From Oscillospiraceae bacterium (GTDB taxonomy: Bacteria > Bacillota > Clostridia > Oscillospirales > Oscillospiraceae), in assembly GCA_029067025.1 (NCBI GenBank), contig JAIEFH010000259.1, positions 1-9,672 on the forward strand: a stretch of 9,672 bases of DNA. Direction: 5' to 3'. The notes below the pieces were generated by a model. It saw nothing but the letters and a program-made list of their open reading frames with translations. It was not told the DNA's origin and searched no databases. A program made the translations under genes and the position numbers. Shown here piece after piece: positions 5,714 through 9,672 of this stretch (position 1 is the first letter of the stretch; every line of letters begins with the position of its first letter).

Positions 5714-6288
5714 CACAGCGCTCCTTTGGTGGAGACGATACCGTCTCCCTCCACTCGCGCGGCCTCCTTCAGCGCCAATCCCAGGGACTTGAACAACGCC
5801 TCGGTGATGTGATGGGCGTTATCCCCATATTCGCACTTCTGGTGCAGCGTGATCCCGCTGTTTACCGCAAACGCCCGCATGAATTCCACGGTGAGACAGC
5901 TGTCGTATCCGCCGATCATGGGTTGGGGCATGGGCGCGTCAAATACCAGAAAGGGCCGATTGGAGCAGTCCAGCACTGTCCGGCACAGGGCCTCGTCCAT
6001 GGGGACAAAGGCCGTGCCATAGCGCCGGATACCCTTTTTATCTCCCAATGCCTCCTTAAATGCCTGGCCCAGCACAATACCCACATCCTCCACCGTGTGG
6101 TGGCCGTCCACGTGCAGATCACCCAGGGTGGACAGCTCCAGCCCAAACCCAGCGTAAAAAGCCAGGGCGGTGAGCATATGGTCAAAAAAGCCGATACCGG
6201 TGGACACGCTCACCTCTCCCCCGTCCAGGCAGAGGGTGAGGCTAATATCCGTCTCTTTTGTGGTACGCTGTATCGTCGCCTGACGCAT
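5713..6288 (-). CDS. hisB: Imidazoleglycerol-phosphate dehydratase HisB (monofunctional)
   Basis: Sixth step: dehydrates imidazole glycerol phosphate to imidazole acetol phosphate, as a 24-subunit manganese enzyme. The 191-residue protein carries the family motifs FFDHML (34-39), DGHHTVED (61-68) and NAHHITEALFK (157-167), which hold the His and Glu metal ligands, plus IRRYG (87-91). It lacks the HAD-type histidinol-phosphatase domain found at the N-terminus of enterobacterial HisB, so the phosphatase must be another gene. The frame is open upstream into hisD, but that part is the wrong frame of hisD. ATG 6288 gives the normal family length, and AAGGGGG ahead of it overlaps the hisD stop codon; the two genes are 13 bases apart. 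Confidence 0.97.
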   Translation of the reverse strand: MRQATIQRTTKETDISLTLCLDGGEVSVSTGIGFFDHMLTALAFYAGFGLELSTLGDLHVDGHHTVEDVGIVLGQAFKEALGDKKGIRRYGTAFVPMDEALCRTVLDCSNRPFLVFDAPMPQPMIGGYDSCLTVEFMRAFAVNSGITLHQKCEYGDNAHHITEALFKSLGLALKEAARVEGDGIVSTKGAL

Positions 6289-6301
6289 GAGATCGTCCCC
6301 C

Positions 6302-7588
6302 TTACTCGAATCGAACCTGGATGGAATTGGCGTGGGCAGTAAGTTCCTCGGATTGGGCCAAAGCGATGATTTCGTCCCTGACCTTGGCCAGATCATCCCG
6401 GCCAAACTCCAGAACACTGGTTTTCTTGATGAACGCGTCCACAGACAGCGGGGAGAAAAACCTGGCCGTCCCCGAGGTGGGCAGCACATGGTCGGGCCCC
6501 GCCATATAATCGCCCAGCGGCTCCGGCGTGTTCGCGCCCAGGAAGATGGCTCCCGCGTTGTGGAGCATCGGCAGCACCGCCCTTGGGTTCTCTGTGACAA
6601 TCTCCAGGTGCTCCGGCGCAATCTCGTCAGCCAGCCGGGCGCACTCTTCCATCGTTTTGCAGACGATAGCGCAGCCATAGTCCCTCAAGGATGCCTGAAT
6701 GATCTCATTTCGGCTCAGATACCCTGTCTGCCGAACGATCTCTCGATCAATCGCCTCCGCCAGTTCCTGGCTGGTGGTCAGCAGCACCGCCGAGGCCAGC
6801 GGGTCATGCTCCGCCTGACTCAGCAGATCCGCCGCCACATAGGTAGGATCAGCGCCGCCGTCGGCAATCACCAGCACCTCGGAGGGCCCTGCCACCATGT
6901 CGATGTCCAAAACTCCGTAAGCCAGCCGCTTAGCAGCCGCTACGTAGGCATTTCCAGGGCCAACCAGCTTGTCGATCTTCGGGATAAAGCCCGCGCCATA
7001 GGTGAGCGCCGCCACCGCCTGGACGCCGCCTACGGCGATGACCCGATCCACTCCGGCCACCCAAGCCGCGGCCAGCACAGCGTCGTTCAGATATTCTGTG
7101 GGCGGTGTGACCATGACCACCTCATCCACCCCTGCCACCTTGGCGGGCAGGACGTTCATCAGCACCGAGCTGGGATAGGCCGCCCGCCCGCCGGGGACAT
7201 AGACGCCCACCCGGCGCAGCGGCCGGACAATACGTCCCACCTTGCCGCCCACTGGGCTGTCCCAGCTCACCTCACCAAACTGAATTTCATCCCGCAGGCG
7301 GCCTTGATAGGCACGGATGTGATCCGCGCTTTTTTGCAGCGCGTTCAACAGCTCCGGAGAAATGCGCTTCGCGGCGGCTTCCAGCTCTTCGGCTTCCAAC
7401 TCCCTGGGTTCGCTCTTGTCAAACTTCAAAGAGTATTCCCGCACCGCCTCAAAACCCCGGCAACGCACATCCTCCATAATGGCGGCAGCGGCGCGGTTGA
7501 TCTCCTCGCCTGTCTGCGCCGCCCTGGCACGCATGGCGTCAAGCTGGCGGCGCTCAGCGGAGCCGTCCGCTTTGATGATGGTCAGCAT
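6302..7588 (-). CDS. hisD: Histidinol dehydrogenase HisD
   Basis: Last two oxidations of the pathway: L-histidinol to L-histidinal to L-histidine, with two NAD+, in a zinc-dependent homodimer. The 428-residue length is typical. Zinc ligands are Gln258 and His261 (LLSQAEHDP), Asp360 (GDYMAGPDHVLPT) and His419 (LTAHANS). Catalytic Glu326 and His327 are in PEHLEI. The family signature around 231-262 (AGPSEVLVIAD onward) is intact. The ATG at 7588 follows GGAGGG at good spacing and overlaps the end of hisG by 7 bases. hisB begins 13 bases after its stop. No defect is visible. Its place third in the operon, next to hisZ and hisG, is common among Firmicutes. Confidence 0.98.
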   Translation of the reverse strand: MLTIIKADGSAERRQLDAMRARAAQTGEEINRAAAAIMEDVRCRGFEAVREYSLKFDKSEPRELEAEELEAAAKRISPELLNALQKSADHIRAYQGRLRDEIQFGEVSWDSPVGGKVGRIVRPLRRVGVYVPGGRAAYPSSVLMNVLPAKVAGVDEVVMVTPPTEYLNDAVLAAAWVAGVDRVIAVGGVQAVAALTYGAGFIPKIDKLVGPGNAYVAAAKRLAYGVLDIDMVAGPSEVLVIADGGADPTYVAADLLSQAEHDPLASAVLLTTSQELAEAIDREIVRQTGYLSRNEIIQASLRDYGCAIVCKTMEECARLADEIAPEHLEIVTENPRAVLPMLHNAGAIFLGANTPEPLGDYMAGPDHVLPTSGTARFFSPLSVDAFIKKTSVLEFGRDDLAKVRDEIIALAQSEELTAHANSIQVRFE

Positions 7589-8226
7589 ACCCTTCCCTCC
7601 AATTCCCGCTCCACACGGGCCAAAAAGTCCGTGATCTCATTTTTATACAGCTTCATGGACGCGGTGTTGACGATCAGCCGTGCCGACACCTGAGCCACGT
7701 CCTCAATGGGTTCCAAACCGTTTTCCTTCAGCGTGGCTCCCGTCTCCACGATGTCCACAATGCCGTCCGCCAAGTCAAGAATGGGGGCCAATTCCACACT
7801 GCCTTCGATTTTGATGATGTCCACGTCCATCCCCTTGCCCTCGAAAAAGGCCCGGGTGACGTTGGGGTATTTGGAGGCAATGCGGCGGGTTTTGTAGGTG
7901 CCATAGAAGTCGCTGCCCTTCTTCACCGCAAGGGCGAACCGACAGCGGCCAAAGCCCAGATCCAGCACCTCGTAAAAGGCGCCGCCCTTTTCCAAGATAG
8001 TATCCTTGCCCACTACGCCCAAGTCGCACACACCGTGTTCCACGTAGGTGATCACATCAGGGGCTTTCGCCAGTACAGCGTCCAGGGGATAGTTGGGCAG
8101 AGCGTGGATGAGCCGCCGCCCCGGATTGCGTACCGGGGTACAGTCCAGCCCCATGGCCTCGAACAGCTCCACCGATTTATCCTGCAAACGCCCCTTGGTC
8201 AGGGCGATTTTCAGCCGTTCGTTCAT
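7582..8226 (-). CDS. hisG: ATP phosphoribosyltransferase, short catalytic subunit HisG
   Basis: First committed step: joins ATP and PRPP to give phosphoribosyl-ATP. The 214-residue protein is the short form (HisGS), which lacks the C-terminal histidine-binding regulatory domain and needs HisZ for activity and feedback control. Motifs are the N-terminal LKIALTKGRL (5-14), the DLGVVGKD region (68-75) and the PRPP loop, whose family pattern runs from ELAPILDLADGIVDIVETG (145-163) into TL. The frame is open farther upstream to 8322, but ATG 8226 is correct: it overlaps the hisZ stop as ATGA and gives the family's usual N-terminus. The end overlaps hisD by 7 bases. Coupled translation with hisZ fits the need for equal amounts of the two subunits in the hetero-octamer. 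Confidence 0.98.
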   Translation of the reverse strand: MNERLKIALTKGRLQDKSVELFEAMGLDCTPVRNPGRRLIHALPNYPLDAVLAKAPDVITYVEHGVCDLGVVGKDTILEKGGAFYEVLDLGFGRCRFALAVKKGSDFYGTYKTRRIASKYPNVTRAFFEGKGMDVDIIKIEGSVELAPILDLADGIVDIVETGATLKENGLEPIEDVAQVSARLIVNTASMKLYKNEITDFLARVERELEGRVC

Positions 8227-9389
8227 ACAGTCAGCCACCTCTCTCCTTCGCTGTCCAGCACCAGTACCCGGGCCGCACCCTTCTCCCGGGCCAGGTTCAT
8301 GGTGCTGTCCAGTGTGCGGCACGGAGATAACTCACAGCTCCCCGCCGGGCGGCTGTCCACCACTGACAGCGCCTGAGCCAGCAGGCCAGGGCCGTAGTGA
8401 ATGACGGTTTCCAATTCCGGCGTCTCCACCGTAAGGCACGCCCCCACCGCGTCCACATCCACCGCAAACCCGGTGGCCTCCGCCTTCCGGCCGAACTGCT
8501 CCATTAGTCCGTCATACCGGCCCCCAGACAGCACCGGCGCGCCCGCGCCCTCGGCATAGCCCCGGAACACCATGCCGGTGTAGTAGTCCAATTGATGTAC
8601 CAGCCCCAAATCAAAGCGGACACAGTCTCCGTATCCGGCGGCGAACAATTCGCCGTACAGCCGCCGCAGGTGATCCAGGCTGTCACAAGGCCCAGCCAAG
8701 GCTTCCGCCTCGTCCAGCACCTCTATCCCGCCGAATAGATAGGGCAGGCGGCGCAGGGCGGCGCAGGCGTCCTGCCCCCGGTAGGGCTCCAGCAAATCGT
8801 TGAGCAGGGCGAAATTCTTGCCCTCAATGGCCCCCCGCAGCCGTTCCAACTCATCTTGGGGCATATTCATCCGCCCCGCCAGCGCCCGGTAGAATCCGGC
8901 GTGGCCCAGCTCGATGTGGAACTGCCGCAGACCGCAGGCGCGCAGGGAATCCACTGCCATGGCCACCATTTCCAGATCGGCCTTGTCCCCCACCGCGCCG
9001 ATCATCTCCACGCCGCACTGGGCGATCTCACTGCTGCCACCCTGATGGGCCTGGCCTGAACGGAACACAGTCTGATCGTAGTACAGCCGCTGGGGCAGGG
9101 CTAAAGCTTTCAGCTTGGTGGCCGCCACCCGGGCAATGGGGGCGGTGCAGTCGGGCCGCATCACCATGATCTTCCCAGAGCGGTCAATGATTTTCAGCAT
9201 AGACTCCTGGGGGATCGGGTTGCCGGACTGGACAAACAGGTCGTAAAACTCTACCTCTGGGGTGATGACCTCAGTATAGCCCCGGCGTCGGAACAGCTCC
9301 ACCAGGGCGGACTGCACCTGACGGCGTTCCAGGCACTCGGAGAACAGACGATCCCGGGTGCCCTCGGGGGTGTTAATGTGGATGTTCAT
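8223..9389 (-). CDS. hisZ: ATP phosphoribosyltransferase regulatory subunit HisZ
   Basis: A paralogue of histidyl-tRNA synthetase that binds short HisG, activates it and carries the histidine feedback site; it does not charge tRNA. The 388-residue protein keeps the class II synthetase core: motif-2-like VFRSGQAHQGG (108-118), LDYYTGMVF (267-275) and GGRYDGL (289-295). The arginine of the histidyl-tRNA synthetase motif RGLDYY is replaced (LVHQLDYY, 263-270), and there is no full anticodon-binding domain, only a short C-terminal segment (about 330-388). Together with short HisG directly downstream this makes HisZ far more likely than HisS. ATG 9389 has GGAGG 7 bases upstream and is the first start after the promoter. 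Its stop overlaps the hisG start as ATGA. Confidence 0.96.
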   Translation of the reverse strand: MNIHINTPEGTRDRLFSECLERRQVQSALVELFRRRGYTEVITPEVEFYDLFVQSGNPIPQESMLKIIDRSGKIMVMRPDCTAPIARVAATKLKALALPQRLYYDQTVFRSGQAHQGGSSEIAQCGVEMIGAVGDKADLEMVAMAVDSLRACGLRQFHIELGHAGFYRALAGRMNMPQDELERLRGAIEGKNFALLNDLLEPYRGQDACAALRRLPYLFGGIEVLDEAEALAGPCDSLDHLRRLYGELFAAGYGDCVRFDLGLVHQLDYYTGMVFRGYAEGAGAPVLSGGRYDGLMEQFGRKAEATGFAVDVDAVGACLTVETPELETVIHYGPGLLAQALSVVDSRPAGSCELSPCRTLDSTMNLAREKGAARVLVLDSEGERWLTV

Positions 9390-9408
9390 GGGATTGCCTC
9401 CAAATTCT

Positions 9409-9420
9409 TTAGCTCGCTAA
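9409..9420. promoter_or_regulatory. Palindromic candidate operator of the his operon
   Basis: TTAGCTCGCTAA is a palindrome of two 5-bp arms around 2 bp. It lies just downstream of the predicted transcription start (about +2 to +13), 9 bases before the GGAGG of hisZ. The 5+2+5 form resembles the E. coli TrpR operator core (CTAGT, TA, ACTAG). TrpR-superfamily regulators of the YerC/HisR type have been proposed for his genes in Firmicutes, so such a protein is a sensible candidate. The position suits a repressor. The identity of the binder is inference. Confidence 0.55.
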
Positions 9421-9428
9421 TGTGATAA

Positions 9429-9457
9429 ATCATACCACATCCCTGCTGCTGTGTCAA
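9429..9457 (-). promoter_or_regulatory. Main sigma-A promoter of the his operon
   Basis: On the minus strand a perfect TTGACA (9452-9457) and TATGAT (9429-9434) are separated by exactly 17 bases, and TGG before the -10 box matches an extended -10. Transcription should begin near 9421-9423, leaving a leader of only about 32-34 bases before hisZ. That is too short for a T-box or peptide attenuator, so control is more likely by a protein at the adjacent palindrome. The -35 box overlaps the stop codon of the upstream gene. Confidence 0.88.
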
Positions 9458-9672
9458 CCCTTGTTTTGCCTGCGCTCCAGCAACAATTTCACGCCCAGTC
9501 CAAACGCAAAACAACCAAGCAGAATGAAACCGCCCCAAATCACATTCCAATATGGAGATGATATGTCAAACATCATACAGAGAAGCTCATACCAGAAATC
9601 CCACCCAGCCGCAATCGCAAGCAAATCGAACAGCAGATAGATTCCTCCTAGAAGGTAGACACATCTCCACCA
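9454..9672 (-). CDS. C-terminal part of a membrane protein, cut by the right edge
   Basis: One minus-strand frame is open from the window edge for 72 codons to a TGA at 9454-9456. The peptide has two hydrophobic segments separated by a short polar turn: one at about residues 5-22 with YLLGGIYLLFDLLAIAAG, and one at about 42-61 with VIWGGFILLGCFAFGLGV. It closes with the basic tail KLLLERRQNKG. The pattern of two membrane helices ending in a positively charged tail is what a real small membrane protein would show, and codon use is sensible. It lacks a start within the window, so the N-terminus is outside. It lies upstream of hisZ on the same strand, but the strong his promoter over its stop codon suggests a separate unit. 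The family is not recognised. Confidence 0.6.
   Translation of the reverse strand, partial: WWRCVYLLGGIYLLFDLLAIAAGWDFWYELLCMMFDISSPYWNVIWGGFILLGCFAFGLGVKLLLERRQNKG

Noticed and set aside
5713..6678. HisB with a long N-terminal extension, as in bifunctional HisB
   Set aside because: The extra 130 residues are hisD read in the wrong frame, are Arg/Ser/Trp-rich and carry no HAD phosphatase motifs.
6287..7693. Long plus-strand open frame (468 codons) opposite hisD and hisG
   Set aside because: It mirrors hisD and the end of hisG, whose every motif is intact. The antisense peptide is rich in His, Gln, Arg and Gly, as expected from the reverse strand of G+C-rich genes, and has no promoter or ribosome site.
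8223..9389. Histidyl-tRNA synthetase
   Set aside because: The RGLDYY arginine is replaced, no full anticodon-binding domain is present, and the gene is coupled to short hisG.
9390..9428. T-box or attenuator leader ahead of hisZ
   Set aside because: The predicted leader is only about 32-34 bases, with no T-box sequence, His-codon run or terminator/antiterminator pair.
1..9672. Novel defence, CRISPR or mobile system
   Set aside because: No repeat array, nuclease, integrase, transposase or toxin-antitoxin pair can be read in any frame; apart from two unknown membrane proteins and a methyltransferase the genes are standard biosynthetic ones.

Overview
The window is dominated by one long histidine-biosynthesis operon on the minus strand (about 2071-9389). 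It looks like the genome of a G+C-rich member of the Clostridia, most likely an Oscillospiraceae-type gut Firmicute. Three things suggest this: the split ATP-phosphoribosyltransferase (short HisG plus HisZ), separate hisI and hisE genes with a monofunctional hisB, and tight gene packing with strong GGAGG-type ribosome sites. The assignment is an inference from gene content and style; no rRNA or other marker is present.

Layout from the right edge, in the direction of transcription. A membrane-protein gene enters from beyond the right edge and stops at 9454. The his promoter (-35 9452-9457, -10 9429-9434) overlaps that stop codon. A 12-bp palindrome at 9409-9420 lies just after the predicted transcription start and is a good operator candidate. 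The genes follow in the order hisZ, hisG, hisD, hisB, hisH, hisA, a possible 29-codon small ORF, hisF, hisI, hisE, and a Bax-inhibitor-1/YetJ-type membrane protein. Most junctions overlap by 1-7 nt or are separated by only a few bases, so translation is probably coupled. The operon ends in a perfect 19-bp hairpin (1999-2040). A second promoter-like sequence at the end of hisI could drive hisE and the membrane gene on their own.

The his genes cover ATP-PRPP condensation (HisG/HisZ), the pyrophosphohydrolase and cyclohydrolase steps (HisE, HisI), isomerisation (HisA), the glutamine-dependent synthase (HisH/HisF), dehydration (HisB) and the final oxidation (HisD). HisC (aminotransferase) and histidinol-phosphate phosphatase are absent here and must be encoded elsewhere if the pathway is complete.

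Downstream of the operon (896-1998) the DNA becomes A+T-rich. It holds a class I SAM-dependent methyltransferase on the minus strand with its own promoter, which is overlapped by two similar 12-bp palindromes. Between that promoter and the his terminator lies about 100 bp that reads like the degraded 3' end of an unrelated plus-strand gene. The left end (11-895) is an unrecognised membrane-anchored protein on the plus strand that probably starts outside the window.

I found no CRISPR array, tRNA, rRNA, insertion sequence or phage module. The window is mostly a well-understood biosynthetic operon. The points worth a second look are regulatory and small-gene details, not a new large system.
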